Below are positions 1 to 9,154 of a stretch of 64,000 nt of DNA, in pieces (positions within the stretch are counted from its first letter, which is position 1; each line of letters begins with the position of its first letter). The DNA is taken from contig JAJEGU010000067.1 of assembly GCA_022819645.1 (NCBI GenBank), forward strand, positions 62,001-126,000, read 5' to 3'. The notes beneath the pieces are model-generated. The model ran no database searches. It was not told the DNA's origin and saw only the letters and a program-made list of their open reading frames with translations. Source of the DNA: Pseudomonadales bacterium. GTDB taxonomy: Bacteria; Pseudomonadota; Gammaproteobacteria; Pseudomonadales; Pseudohongiellaceae. The position numbers and the translations under genes were made by a program.

Positions 1-1275
1 TCCCTGGGCCCCGGGCTCCTTGCCTCGGCCTACCTGCTCAATGCGCTGTTCTTCGCCCTGCTGGCATTCGCTTTCGTCAGTATCTGCCGGGAGTTCTCCA
101 CGGACCGCCGCCTGCTCGCCCTGGCGGCGCTGACGATTCTGCTTTTTCCGGAAATCAACGAATACCGCTATCTCATTCTGCGCGATACCGGATTCTGGGC
201 CTTTTCCCTGCTCGGGCTGTGGTGCCTGATTGCCTATGGCGCCGAAAGTTCGTGGAAGTATTGCCTGTTCTTCGCCGCGGCGATGGTGTTCGCCACATTG
301 TTCCGCCCGGAGGCGGCGCTTTATCTGTTGCTTGCGCCATTATGCCTGCTCTTCGATCAACGCTACTCCCGGGCCGAGCGGTTCCTGCTGCGCTTTCGCA
401 TGTTGGTGGCGGCGCTGGGCGCCTTGCTGCTGTGTTTGCTGGGCGGCCTGGCATTCGGTTTGAACCTGTTCCATCAGATGATCGAATCGGCCTCTACCTA
501 TCTGCCCTTTGTGCAATCGCTGTTTGATCCCGCGAGCCAGCAGGCCGCCGCCGAGGTCATTTTCGGCGGGCATGCCGCCACCTGGTCCGGGCGTTATCTG
601 CCGCTGTTTCTGGTCGCGGGCTTGCTGGCGATCCTGGTGGTGGAACTGTTCTACGCCGTAGGCATGCCGTTCACGCTGATTCTGGCGTGGGGGTACTGGA
701 AACGGTGGCTATTGCCGGACCGCAATGCCGCCCTGCCGATCATCGCTTTCGCCCTCATCAATCTGCTCACGGTGCTTGGCTTCATCCTGCTGACGCGCTA
801 CCTGACAAGCCGTTACGCCATGGTGTTCAGCCTTTCCCTTGCCATCTTCGTGCCCTTCATCGCCCGGGAAATGCTGACAAGGGCGCTGCCGGGAAGCCGG
901 GCCGCGGCCTGGCTGCTCGTGTTGTTCTTGAGCTTCTCCGCGGTGGACTCCTTCTACAGCTTCGGCCGCTCGAAGACCTATGTCGGGGATGCCATCGCCT
1001 GGCTCGACGCCAATCACGACGGGGCCGCCGCGCTGATCACCAATGTCCGGGCGGTGGCGTATTTCAGCGGCCTGGTTCCCGAATACGACCAGGTCCAGCC
1101 GCAACTGGCCAAAGAGCAGATTCTTGCGGCGGAATCGGGCGATCTTGTTGTGGTGGAGACATCGGTGGTTCTCGACCAATTGCGGAATAAACCCGAAATT
1201 TCCGCATTGCTTGAACCCGTCGCCGACTTTCCCGAAACCGGCGCGCCCTCCATCTTCATCTACCGGCGCAGATAG
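1..1275 (+). CDS. Membrane glycosyltransferase-like protein, 5' end outside window
   Basis: The frame is open from the first base, so the gene starts before the window; 424 residues are visible. At least nine hydrophobic segments fill roughly residues 10-305 (for example LLNALFFALLAFAFVSI and LLLCLLGGLAFGL). A soluble C-terminal part of about 110 residues follows, containing WLDANHDGAAALITN. This layout, many membrane helices and a periplasmic-looking tail, is that of polyprenol-phosphate-sugar-dependent (GT-C, ArnT/PMT-like) glycosyltransferases, which modify lipid A, O-antigen or proteins from the periplasmic side. The catalytic N-terminal loop with acidic residues would lie outside the window, so family and substrate are inferred only. 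It converges on the LPS core operon with 14 bp between stop codons, which suits a role in surface polysaccharide synthesis. Confidence 0.6.
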   Translation, partial: SLGPGLLASAYLLNALFFALLAFAFVSICREFSTDRRLLALAALTILLFPEINEYRYLILRDTGFWAFSLLGLWCLIAYGAESSWKYCLFFAAAMVFATLFRPEAALYLLLAPLCLLFDQRYSRAERFLLRFRMLVAALGALLLCLLGGLAFGLNLFHQMIESASTYLPFVQSLFDPASQQAAAEVIFGGHAATWSGRYLPLFLVAGLLAILVVELFYAVGMPFTLILAWGYWKRWLLPDRNAALPIIAFALINLLTVLGFILLTRYLTSRYAMVFSLSLAIFVPFIAREMLTRALPGSRAAAWLLVLFLSFSAVDSFYSFGRSKTYVGDAIAWLDANHDGAAALITNVRAVAYFSGLVPEYDQVQPQLAKEQILAAESGDLVVVETSVVLDQLRNKPEISALLEPVADFPETGAPSIFIYRRR

Positions 1276-1289
1276 GAACGCGGAGAACC

Positions 1290-3050
1290 CTACCAGCTAT
1301 CCTCTTCCGGGCGGCGGGTGACCAGCAGGTCTTCGAGGATCAGGTATTTCAGGCCCGAATTGACGAACAGTTCAATGGCGTGCTCCGGCGAACAGACCAG
1401 CGCTTCGCCGGGGCGGCTCATGGAAGTGCTGATCAGCAGGGGATGGCCGGTTTCCCGCTCGAAGCGGGTCAGCAGGCGATGGAAATCCGGGAAGCGCCCG
1501 GCCTCGACCACCTGCACCCGGGTGCTTCCATCCTCGTAGGCGATGTGGGGATAGCGCTGGCGCCAGTCTTCCGCGATGTTCACCCCGATGCTGCGCCAGG
1601 GGTCCGCTTGCCGGCCTTCGAGCAGTTCCCCGGCGGCACTGGCACGCACTGCGGCAGCGAATGGCCGCTTGATCTCGCGAAACTTGAGCTGGCTGTTGAT
1701 CAACTCGGAAACGTTCTTCTGTTGCGGATGCGCCAGCACACAGCGATTGCCGAGGCTGCGCTGGCCGAATTCCAAAGCGCCGCGAAACCAGCCCACGAGT
1801 TCTCCCGCCGCCAGCAGTTCCACGGCCTTGCCGTGGGGATCGTCAAGCGCTTCCCACCGGGGTTTGTCGCGATGGTTGCGGCAGGCGGCAATGCACTCGC
1901 TGGAAGCATAGGCGGGGCCGAGCAACAGATTGTTCACCGGCGCCAGCTTCTTGCCCTCCGCCCGAATGACGTGGGCCGCCGCGCCGATGGCGGTTCCCGA
2001 ATCGCTGCAGGCGGGGTGGACGATGAGGCGTTTTACCTTGTCCCAGTTTGCCAGCCGCTGGTTAAGCCGCAGGTTCATGGCGCCGGTGCCCGCCACGGCA
2101 AGCACGCCGGTTTCCGCGAGCACATCGCCGAGATGGTGTTCCAGCAGTTGCAGGGCCAGGTCTTCGTAGAGTCGCTGGATGGCGGCGGCGTAGTGGAGAT
2201 AGGGGTCGTCCACCAGATTGCCGACCCGCCGCGGCCCGAGCAATTCCACCAGCTTCTGGCTGAAGTAATGGCCCCGGGAGCGGGCCTTGTAGCGGCGCAG
2301 CCCAACGGTGCCAATCAGCTTGTTGTTGACTCTGAGCCTGCCCCGCCGGCAGCTTGCCAGGGGCGACAGGTCGTACCTGCCCGGATCCCCCAGGGGAGCG
2401 ATCCCCATGACGCGCAATTCGCCGTCGAGAATTTCAAAGCCAAGGTAATCGGTGAGCGCCGCGTACATGCCGCAGAGCGAGTCCGGATTGTGGAATTCCT
2501 TGCGCTTGCGGATGCGACCCTCCTCGCCCACGGCGAAGAGCATGTTGCTGTACTCGCCCTTCACGTCATTGCAGAAGATTGCGGTTTTTTCCCCGGGTTC
2601 GTTCAGGAGATAGGCGCTGGCGGCATGGGCGAGCTGATGTTTCACCGGCAGGATTGGCGCTTGCTCCGGTGCGATGTGCAACTGCGCCAGCAACCCCCGC
2701 AATCGGCGAAGATAGCGGCGGTAGCGGCGGTTGCCGTTGAGCAGGCAGTCGAGGCTACGGTCCGGGGCGTACCAGTGGCGCCGGGCATAGTGCCAGCGCG
2801 CCGCGTCGAACAGGCTGATGGGGCTGTAGGGAATGGCGATGCGGTTGATTTCGCTCGCCCGGATGCCGGCGATCTGCAGGCATTGCCGGGCGGCGTGATA
2901 GGGCATTTCACCCCGGGCGTGACGCCGGCGCGTCAGCCTTTCCTCTTCCACCGCGGCGATCAGTTCGCCGTCGCGAAACAGCGCGGCGGCGGGATCGTGG
3001 CCGATGGCGCCGGCAAGGCCGAGGGTGTATGTGGAGCTGCCTGTGGTCAT
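1290..3050 (-). CDS. wapO: NodU/WapO-family O-carbamoyltransferase (LPS core decoration)
   Basis: 586 residues, the usual length for NodU/CmcH-family carbamoyltransferases, which move a carbamoyl group from carbamoyl phosphate to a sugar hydroxyl. The N-terminus has the family signature (GHDPAAALFRDGELIAAVEE, then ERLTRRRHA). The C-terminal YrdC-like half carries EFGQRSLGNRCVLAHP, matching the conserved FGPRALGNRSILADP box. The ATG overlaps the stop of the upstream glycosyltransferase by four bases (ATGA), so the two are translationally coupled. In Pseudomonas aeruginosa a member of this family, WapO, carbamoylates inner-core heptose II and lies next to waaF-waaC-waaG; the same neighbours occur here. 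The family is seen directly; the exact sugar target is inferred from context. The large frame on the opposite strand of this gene is a GC-rich shadow. Confidence 0.85.
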   Translation of the reverse strand: MTTGSSTYTLGLAGAIGHDPAAALFRDGELIAAVEEERLTRRRHARGEMPYHAARQCLQIAGIRASEINRIAIPYSPISLFDAARWHYARRHWYAPDRSLDCLLNGNRRYRRYLRRLRGLLAQLHIAPEQAPILPVKHQLAHAASAYLLNEPGEKTAIFCNDVKGEYSNMLFAVGEEGRIRKRKEFHNPDSLCGMYAALTDYLGFEILDGELRVMGIAPLGDPGRYDLSPLASCRRGRLRVNNKLIGTVGLRRYKARSRGHYFSQKLVELLGPRRVGNLVDDPYLHYAAAIQRLYEDLALQLLEHHLGDVLAETGVLAVAGTGAMNLRLNQRLANWDKVKRLIVHPACSDSGTAIGAAAHVIRAEGKKLAPVNNLLLGPAYASSECIAACRNHRDKPRWEALDDPHGKAVELLAAGELVGWFRGALEFGQRSLGNRCVLAHPQQKNVSELINSQLKFREIKRPFAAAVRASAAGELLEGRQADPWRSIGVNIAEDWRQRYPHIAYEDGSTRVQVVEAGRFPDFHRLLTRFERETGHPLLISTSMSRPGEALVCSPEHAIELFVNSGLKYLILEDLLVTRRPEEDSW

Positions 3051-4177
3051 GGTTTCGTTCGCGCGCCAAGCTGTTCGAGAACATCCACCGCTGCTTCGGG
3101 CATCTTATCGAGTTCTTCCTCGCGGCCATAGCGCAGGCCGTTCTCGCTCCAGGGCGCGCTGTGGAGTTGGCCGAGCATGTCTCCGAGGCGGCGGTTGAGT
3201 TCCCGCTGGGCGAAGGGTTCGCCACAGACTTCGCCAGCTTCGGCCCGGTTGACATGCACGGCATAGCCGCAGCTCGCGGTGGTCAGCACCGGCAGGCCCG
3301 CCACAAGGGCTTCGAGCAAAACATGACCGGCGCTTTCCGACCAGGCCGGATGCAGCAGCAGGTCCGCCGCCTGGTAATAGCGATCAATGTCGTCTCTTCC
3401 GGGCAGGATGTGGACCCGGTGGGCGACGCCGAGCCTGTGGGCCAACCGCCGGGGGCCAGCCGCGCGACCGCGGCCAATGAGCAGATAGCGGCAGTTTTCC
3501 CGGACTTCTTCCGGCAAGGAAGCCAGTGCGCGCAGGGAACGATCCACCCCCTTGATGCGAAAGCCCGAGCCTACCTGAAGCAACAGCCTTTCATTTGTTC
3601 CAAGCCCGAGTTCCCCGCGGCAGGCCTGTCTCGCGGCCGCATTGCGCCGGGCGACTTTGCGGTCGGCCGCAAGTCCCGGTGGCAGCAGGCGCACACGGTC
3701 GGCACAGCCCGGGTAGTGACGCAGATACTCCTCCCGTTGCCGCTCGCTCAGCAGCAGGGAAACCGTCGCGCTTGCCGGGCCGAAGACCGCCTGCTCGTAG
3801 GCGCGGAAATGGCGGAAGCGGGGGCCCAGGCGATACCAGGCGCCGCGCTGCCCGAGGGCCTTTTCGGCAAAGCAGGAGTCGGCGGCGAAATAGGCGTCGA
3901 GCAGGGGCATCTTGTTGAAACCGAGCACCAGGTCCGCCGTTTCCCTGGCCAACTCCTGTTCCAGCAACGTGGTATAGCTCCGGTATCGCCCGAGGCGGGT
4001 TAGGCCGCGGGCCGGGATCAGCCTGAGCCGCAGGTCTTCCGGCTCGGGGCCATGCCAGGCCATGGCGTACACCGTAACTCCGTGGCCCCGGGCGCGGCAT
4101 TCCCGGGCCAGACGCAGCATGTCGCGCTGCTGGCCACCGTGGGGGAACCAGGCATAGATCAGAAAGGCCAGCTTCAT
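3047..4177 (-). CDS. waaG: LPS core glycosyltransferase family 4 (WaaG-like)
   Basis: 376 residues. The N-terminal Rossmann half begins MKLAFLIYAWFPHGGQQRDM, as in WaaG/RfaG, where the Gly-Gly pair contacts the nucleotide sugar. The C-terminal half has the retaining GT4 signature around SESAGHVLLEALVAGLPVL (E-x7-E). WaaG adds the first hexose, usually glucose, to heptose II of the inner core at the cytoplasmic face of the inner membrane. Position supports the call: it follows waaC with a four-base ATGA overlap and overlaps the carbamoyltransferase in the same way. The kinase gene waaP, often next in Pseudomonas, is not present here. Family assignment is strong; the exact sugar transferred cannot be read from sequence. 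Confidence 0.8.
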   Translation of the reverse strand: MKLAFLIYAWFPHGGQQRDMLRLARECRARGHGVTVYAMAWHGPEPEDLRLRLIPARGLTRLGRYRSYTTLLEQELARETADLVLGFNKMPLLDAYFAADSCFAEKALGQRGAWYRLGPRFRHFRAYEQAVFGPASATVSLLLSERQREEYLRHYPGCADRVRLLPPGLAADRKVARRNAAARQACRGELGLGTNERLLLQVGSGFRIKGVDRSLRALASLPEEVRENCRYLLIGRGRAAGPRRLAHRLGVAHRVHILPGRDDIDRYYQAADLLLHPAWSESAGHVLLEALVAGLPVLTTASCGYAVHVNRAEAGEVCGEPFAQRELNRRLGDMLGQLHSAPWSENGLRYGREEELDKMPEAAVDVLEQLGARTKP

Positions 4178-5238
4178 GGGTTCACTGCCAGCAATTTTTC
4201 AAAGCGCCGCCAGACCGCATCGGGCCTGTGGCTGGCGAAACAGGGAGGCCGCACGGGGAAAGTTTCGCCCTGCTCCCGGTCGAACACCGGCTCACCCTGA
4301 TAGGCGCAGGTTTTCTTCATGCAGGGCGCGCAATCGATGTCCGCGGCGAGATGCAGTTGGCGGCGGCCGTAGGTGCCGCTGAGGTCGGGATTGGTGGGGC
4401 CGTACAGCGTCAGTGCGGGCTTGCCGAGGGCGGCGGCAAGATGGCCGAGTCCGGTATCCACGGCAATCACGCCATCGGCTTGCAGCATGTGCCGGGCCAG
4501 TCCGGTGAGACTCTGCTTCTCCAGCACCGTGGCGTTCGGGTTGCCGCCGGCAATCAACTCCGCCCGGCGTTTTTCCTCCGGGTCGCCCCAGGGAAGCTCG
4601 ATGCGGTAACCGGCGGCGGCGGCGTTTTGGCCGAGATGGCGCCAGTAGGCGTCGGGCCAGTGCTTGGTGGCCCAGGTCGTGCCATGGAGAAAGAGCACGA
4701 CGCCGGAAGACCCGGACGGAGCCTCCTGGCTGATTCGCCCCAATTCGATGCCGTAATCCACCGAGGACTTGCTGTAGCGATAGTTCAGCGCCCGGGAGAA
4801 TAGCTGCCGCAGCCGGTCCACGGCATGGGTGTCCCATGGCACCGAGTACGACTGGTTGTAGAACAGCGAGGAAAGCGGCTCCCTGGCGGTCTGGTTGCTG
4901 AGGCCGATGGTGAGCCCCTTGGACATGCGGCTGATGATGCCGCTCTTGATCAGGCCCTGGGCGTCGATGACCAGGTCGTAATGCTCGGCCCGCAGGCGTT
5001 GCCGGAACGCGCGAACCTCGCGCTGGAGCCAGGTTTTCAGCAGATTGCGCCGCCAGCGCCGGAGGGAGACGGGGATTACCTTGTCCACCGCCGGGTGCCA
5101 GGCGGGCACATCGACGAAGTTCTCTTCCACCACCCAGTCGAACACCACGTCCTTGCGGGCGTTGGCGGCGTCGGTGACGGCCGGCAGGGTATGGATGATG
5201 TCTCCCAGCGAAGAGACTTTGACGATCAGAATCCGCAA
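4174..5238 (-). CDS. waaC: LPS heptosyltransferase I
   Basis: 354 residues, GT9 family. The N-terminus MRILIVKVSSLGDIIHTLPA is diagnostic of WaaC, which transfers the first L-glycero-D-manno-heptose from ADP-heptose to Kdo. Later motifs fit the family: VVLFLHGTTWATKHWPDAYW in the middle and DTGLGHLAAALGKPALTLYG near the C-terminus, the latter part of the ADP-heptose site. The start codon is TTG; it places the family N-terminus exactly and is preceded by GGGGAAG at good spacing. The protein is about 30 residues longer than the E. coli enzyme, with a C-terminal extension holding four cysteines (CAPCMKKTC and PPCFAS). It lies 19 bp after waaF and overlaps the downstream glycosyltransferase by four bases, forming an inner-core operon. 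Confidence 0.93.
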   Translation of the reverse strand: MRILIVKVSSLGDIIHTLPAVTDAANARKDVVFDWVVEENFVDVPAWHPAVDKVIPVSLRRWRRNLLKTWLQREVRAFRQRLRAEHYDLVIDAQGLIKSGIISRMSKGLTIGLSNQTAREPLSSLFYNQSYSVPWDTHAVDRLRQLFSRALNYRYSKSSVDYGIELGRISQEAPSGSSGVVLFLHGTTWATKHWPDAYWRHLGQNAAAAGYRIELPWGDPEEKRRAELIAGGNPNATVLEKQSLTGLARHMLQADGVIAVDTGLGHLAAALGKPALTLYGPTNPDLSGTYGRRQLHLAADIDCAPCMKKTCAYQGEPVFDREQGETFPVRPPCFASHRPDAVWRRFEKLLAVNP

Positions 5239-5257
5239 TTCGCCGCTTCCCCGGAGT

Positions 5258-6316
5258 TTACCCCCGCAGTCTTTCGATGGCCCCGGCCACGAGTTCGGGC
5301 TGTATTCCGGTCAGGCAGCGCAAATGGCCATAGGGACACTCGCGCTGGTAACAGGGTTGGCATTCGATGCCGGTGGCGAGCAATTCTACCTTTTCGGCCA
5401 GTGGCGGGGTGAATTTCGGCGAACTTGAGCCATAGATTGCCGCCAGCGGCCTGTCCAGGGCGGCGGCGACGTGCATAAGCCCCGAGTCATTGGAGACCAC
5501 AGCCCCGGCCAGGGAAAGCAGGTCGATGGCTTCGGCAAGGCTCGTTTCGCCGGTGAGGTCGCGGCAGCGGGAAGACCATTCATCGCCGATACCGGCGATG
5601 ATTTCCGCCGCGATGCCCCGGTCGTTTTCCGAACCGAACAGCCATACCTGCCAACCCCGGCCAAGATAAGCCCGCGCCAGTTCGCCATGGGCCGCAGCGG
5701 GCCATTGCTTGGATGGCCCGAACTCCGCCCCCGGGCAGAGCGCGAGCACGGGCTGCTGCGGGTCCAGTTCCAGTCTGGCCAGGGCCCGGTCGCGGTCGGG
5801 CTCCCGCACCTGCAGGCGCGGCCGGGGCAGCTCGGCGGGGAGCGGGCTGTCCGGCGGCAGGCCCAATGCCACGAATCGTTCCACCATCCTGGGCAACTTT
5901 TCCTTGTTCAGGCGACGGCAGTCGTTGAGGAGCCAGCCGCGCCATTCGCCGCGCCAGCCGGTCCGCCGGGGAATTCCGGCATGGAAAGGGACCAGGGCCG
6001 ACTTGAAGGAATTGGGCAGGACGATGGCGTGGGTGAAGCCTCTTTGGCGCAAGCCACGGCCGAATTCCCGGCGCCCGCCCCAGCGCCACTCGCCGCGGCG
6101 GAAGGGCGAGTCGAGGCTTTGCTCCACTTCGGGCATGCGCTCAAGCAGAGGGCGGGTCCAGGCCGGCGCAAGGACGCTGATTTCATTATCGGGATGATTG
6201 GCCTTCAGTTGCCGGAAAAGCGACTGGGCCATGACCATGTCGCCGACCCAGGACGGCCCGACGATGAGATACTTTCCCGGCGCGGTCCCGGCTTCAGGCC
6301 CGGAGTCCGCCGTCAT
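5258..6316 (-). CDS. waaF: LPS heptosyltransferase II
   Basis: 352 residues from the ATG at 6316; a longer reading from 6388 would run 59 bases into the upstream protease gene and add a Ser-rich stretch unlike the family, so I prefer 6316 although no strong ribosome site precedes it. The GT9 signature is KYLIVGPSWVGDMVMAQSLF near the start, followed by the C-terminal ADP-heptose motif VVSNDSGLMHVAAALDRPLA. WaaF adds the second heptose of the LPS inner core. Four cysteines near the C-terminus (CQPCYQREC, then C) resemble the cluster in the neighbouring WaaC. First gene of the core operon, 13 bp after the M48 protease gene, so it may be co-transcribed with the long envelope cluster upstream. 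Confidence 0.93.
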   Translation of the reverse strand: MTADSGPEAGTAPGKYLIVGPSWVGDMVMAQSLFRQLKANHPDNEISVLAPAWTRPLLERMPEVEQSLDSPFRRGEWRWGGRREFGRGLRQRGFTHAIVLPNSFKSALVPFHAGIPRRTGWRGEWRGWLLNDCRRLNKEKLPRMVERFVALGLPPDSPLPAELPRPRLQVREPDRDRALARLELDPQQPVLALCPGAEFGPSKQWPAAAHGELARAYLGRGWQVWLFGSENDRGIAAEIIAGIGDEWSSRCRDLTGETSLAEAIDLLSLAGAVVSNDSGLMHVAAALDRPLAAIYGSSSPKFTPPLAEKVELLATGIECQPCYQRECPYGHLRCLTGIQPELVAGAIERLRG

Positions 6317-6329
6317 ATCGCCGGGACGA

Positions 6330-7811
6330 TCACTCGACGAGCTTGATCCATTCGCCAGGCTCCGGGTTGCCGATGGGGTAATGGCCATTGAGCAGACGCA
6401 GGGTTTCCTCGGGATACTCCTTGATCCTGGAGTTGCGGGCGGCGACGGCGTAATCGAAATTTTCGTCCGCCACGACCCAGTGGATTCGCAATTCCTCGGC
6501 GATTGCGATCTCGCCGCGCTCCATGGGCCGGAAACTGCGGATTGACTCCAGCAGCAGGGCGTCGGTTTCTTCCAGGGAATCGGGCGGCAATTCGCCGGTG
6601 ATCAGATAGGCCCGGGGGCCGAAATAAATCACCGCCACGCGCTCCTTGCCGCCGGTGGCGGGATTGAGCGCGACGCCGGTATGGCCGAGCAGGCGGAATT
6701 GTTCCAGGGCTTCGGATTGTTCGAGATGGGCCTGTTGCAGCCGGTCGGCGAGAAAGTCCCTGGGCGACTGGTTTCTTTGCAGGCGCAGGGCTTCCACCCT
6801 GAGTGAACCCTGGCCCGGCGCGCTGCCGGTGGCCGTGGTGGTGGTTTCGCTGATCGACCAGTCGTCGGGGAAGACCATGGTATAGCCGAGCAGGGTCTGG
6901 TAATAGCGATTGCGGGTTTCGTTGGTTCTGGCAAGGCGGCTCTCGCCGTAGATCAGTCCTTCGGTGGCTTCCCGGAAGCGGCTGTTGTCTTCTTGCGGAA
7001 TGGCCTGGGAACCGAAATCCCGCACCTGGGCGATGGTCTGCTGCAGCCGCTGGTCGCTGCGGGGATGAGAGGCGAACAGGCCGTGATAGCCGCCGCCGCG
7101 ATTGGTGGTGAGGCGGGTGAAGTCCTGATGGTTTTTCAGCACCGTGAGGGTTTCGATCATGCCGATGGGGTCGTAGCCCGCGTCGCGCATGTATTCGGCG
7201 CCAAGCTGGTCGGCTTCGAGTTCATGTTCCCGGCCATAGCCGCTGAGGCCGGCCCGGGCCCAGATCGAAGCCACCTGGGAAATCTGCGAGCCCACATAGC
7301 CGCTGCCGGTAACCACCGCGGTGGCGATTCCCCCCACCTGGGCCGCGGCGTTCGCCAGCGCTCCCCGGGCGTGTTGCTGCACGGCGTGGCGGGCGGTGAT
7401 ATGGGCGATTTCATGGCCGAGCACGGCGGCGAGTTCGGCTTCGCTATTGAGGTAATTGAGCAGGCCGCGATTGACATAGACATAACCGGCGGGGAGGGCG
7501 AAGGCGTTGATTTCCGGGCTGTCGACAATGTGGAACCGGTATTCGAGATCGGGCCGGTCACCTACTTGGGCCACCCGGTTACCAATTTCGGTTACGTAGG
7601 CATTGAGCGCCTCGTCTTCGTAGAAAACCGAGCTTTGGGCGATTTTCTCGTGTTCTTCCAGGCCGATTTCCTTTTCCCGGTCGCCGGACATCAGCACCAG
7701 ATTCGGCGTGCCTGTGGCCGGATTGACGGCGCAGGCCTCGAGCAGCAGGGCGGCAAGACAGAGCGAAGCCGTCGCCGCCAGGGATGGTAACCGGTCCGGT
7801 AATCTGTTCAT
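6330..7811 (-). CDS. M48-family metalloprotease lipoprotein
   Basis: 493 residues. A hydrophobic signal ends in LLLEAC, a lipobox-like site with cysteine 27, so the protein is probably a lipid-anchored periplasmic or outer-membrane enzyme. The zinc site is complete: HEIAH at residues 133-137 and HELEAD at about 196-201 supplying the third ligand. Family members of this build (BepA/YfgC, LoiP) degrade or help assemble outer-membrane proteins. The C-terminal 200 residues have no clear TPR pattern, unlike BepA, and contain a segment resembling a lipoprotein carrier or lipid-binding fold (LLGYTMVFPDDW). Last gene of the long minus-strand envelope cluster, 27 bp after the preceding lipoprotein gene. 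It may act as the quality-control protease of that system. Confidence 0.85.
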   Translation of the reverse strand: MNRLPDRLPSLAATASLCLAALLLEACAVNPATGTPNLVLMSGDREKEIGLEEHEKIAQSSVFYEDEALNAYVTEIGNRVAQVGDRPDLEYRFHIVDSPEINAFALPAGYVYVNRGLLNYLNSEAELAAVLGHEIAHITARHAVQQHARGALANAAAQVGGIATAVVTGSGYVGSQISQVASIWARAGLSGYGREHELEADQLGAEYMRDAGYDPIGMIETLTVLKNHQDFTRLTTNRGGGYHGLFASHPRSDQRLQQTIAQVRDFGSQAIPQEDNSRFREATEGLIYGESRLARTNETRNRYYQTLLGYTMVFPDDWSISETTTTATGSAPGQGSLRVEALRLQRNQSPRDFLADRLQQAHLEQSEALEQFRLLGHTGVALNPATGGKERVAVIYFGPRAYLITGELPPDSLEETDALLLESIRSFRPMERGEIAIAEELRIHWVVADENFDYAVAARNSRIKEYPEETLRLLNGHYPIGNPEPGEWIKLVE

Positions 7812-7838
7812 TGGGCCTACCCCGCGATCAGGCTGGTA

Positions 7839-8519
7839 TCAGCCTCCGATGACAAAACTTTTCAACTGGTCGCCAAGCCGCTGGCAGGCATTGGCCTCGA
7901 CCCGGGCGATGAGCGGGATCGGAATCACGATGGCCGGCATGAAGGACTGCCCGGTGGCGTCGGTGCTGATCTGGCCGACGCCATTGTAGTTCTCCACATC
8001 CCAGATCTCCGCATTGAAGCTGGCGTCGTCTTCCCAGGAACCATAGCCGAAGCAGCCGGCGCCGCCGGGGGCGACGGTGCAGGAGATCGAACCCACCCGG
8101 TTCAGCGTCTCGGTGAAACCATCGACCCAGATAATGTAGCGCACGCCGAAATCCCGCATGGTGAGGGCCACCTGTTCCTCCACCATGAGCCGCCCGAGGT
8201 GTTCGGGCTGCAATGGCGCGGTGCGGGGCTCGAACCAGGGGAACATGGCGTCGAGAAATTCCTGTTCGGGCACCACGCTGAGCCCGTCAACGCCCTGGGC
8301 GAGGCGGTCGCCCACGCATTCGACGAAATCGGAACTCGTCTCCCGGTTGCCGGCCTGGCGCCGGCCGAGGATTACCACGGATTCATGGCTTTCGATGCCG
8401 GTGTCGCCCTGGCGGAACTCGTCCACGGTGGTGCTGGTGCATCCCGCGATCAGCGCCAGCAGCAGCAACAGCCCGCCCGCCTTGCCCTGGCCGGTTTCGC
8501 GGAACTTGAGCGCATTCAT
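7839..8519 (-). CDS. Lipoprotein of unknown function in envelope cluster
   Basis: 226 residues from ATG 8519, chosen because GGAG lies nine bases upstream and because the signal peptide then begins at the N-terminus; a longer frame from 8594 would overlap the previous gene. The signal ends in LALIAGCTST, a good lipobox with Cys mature residue. The mature part has a central segment VEEQVALTMRDFGVRYIIWV and a Gly/Cys-rich patch (CTVAPGGAGCFGYGSWEDD) with two cysteines that could pair. I recognise no family. Sits 19 bp after another lipoprotein gene and 27 bp before the protease gene; likely an outer-membrane-anchored part of the cluster product. Confidence 0.7.
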   Translation of the reverse strand: MNALKFRETGQGKAGGLLLLLALIAGCTSTTVDEFRQGDTGIESHESVVILGRRQAGNRETSSDFVECVGDRLAQGVDGLSVVPEQEFLDAMFPWFEPRTAPLQPEHLGRLMVEEQVALTMRDFGVRYIIWVDGFTETLNRVGSISCTVAPGGAGCFGYGSWEDDASFNAEIWDVENYNGVGQISTDATGQSFMPAIVIPIPLIARVEANACQRLGDQLKSFVIGG

Positions 8520-8538
8520 CGGATATTCTCCGTCGGCC

Positions 8539-9147
8539 TCATCGGTTCGCCAGCCAGTCGCTGATCTCGGGCACCTGGGCGAAACTGAGCGCAAAGGTGG
8601 ACGCCAGATCCCGCAGCGCCACGATGGCGGCGTCGTTGATGGCGGTCTCGGTGCTCACGAAAGTTTCCGTGGGCGTCTTGCCGTAGGAAGTGAGCACCCA
8701 GTCGGCGAGATAATCGCCTTCGGTGGTAAGCAGCCGCATGTTGTACTTGATCCACACCTCGTACACGTCGAGCCGGGTCTTGGCCGGCAGGGCAAGCTGA
8801 AATTCCTCGATATTGGGCACGAAGATGGCGTCGACCCCCGCCCCGGCGCCTTCCTCCACGGCGTCCACCCGGATCACCCGGTCGAACATCGCCGGCAATA
8901 TGGCGTTGAACAGCTCGATATGGGACTGGCCGCTCTGGATATGGTACTCCTCCTGGCCGGTTTCGCTGTATTCGGTGTAAGTGAATTCCTCCAGGGTGTC
9001 GTCATAGACCACCGCCAGGGATAGCGGCAGCTTGCCGATATTGGGCGTGGGGAAACTGCCGCTGATCACCACGCTGCTGGCGCCGCAGGCGCTGAGCAGC
9101 AGCGCGGGCAGCAGGAGTTTCACGATGGCCGTGCCGGGATGATTCAC
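8539..9147 (-). CDS. Lipoprotein of unknown function in envelope cluster
   Basis: 202 residues. The signal peptide ends LLPALLLSACGAS, a canonical lipobox. The mature domain contains ISGSFPTPNIGKLPLSLAVV and QSGQSHIELFNAILPAMFDR, a mix of strand and helix signals. The pattern of an N-terminal strand followed by a helix that reads a partner (HIELFNAIL) recalls periplasmic lipoproteins that dock on larger complexes, but I recognise no named family. Seven bases separate it from the upstream VWA gene, so it is in the same transcript. The next gene downstream is also a lipoprotein, suggesting a pair. Confidence 0.7.
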   Translation of the reverse strand: MNHPGTAIVKLLLPALLLSACGASSVVISGSFPTPNIGKLPLSLAVVYDDTLEEFTYTEYSETGQEEYHIQSGQSHIELFNAILPAMFDRVIRVDAVEEGAGAGVDAIFVPNIEEFQLALPAKTRLDVYEVWIKYNMRLLTTEGDYLADWVLTSYGKTPTETFVSTETAINDAAIVALRDLASTFALSFAQVPEISDWLANR

Positions 9148-9154
9148 TGGTCGC

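Noticed and set aside
1380-3131. A 583-codon open frame on the plus strand
   Set aside because: It is antisense to the carbamoyltransferase gene, which has clear family motifs; such long shadows are usual in GC-rich DNA and this one shows no domain pattern.
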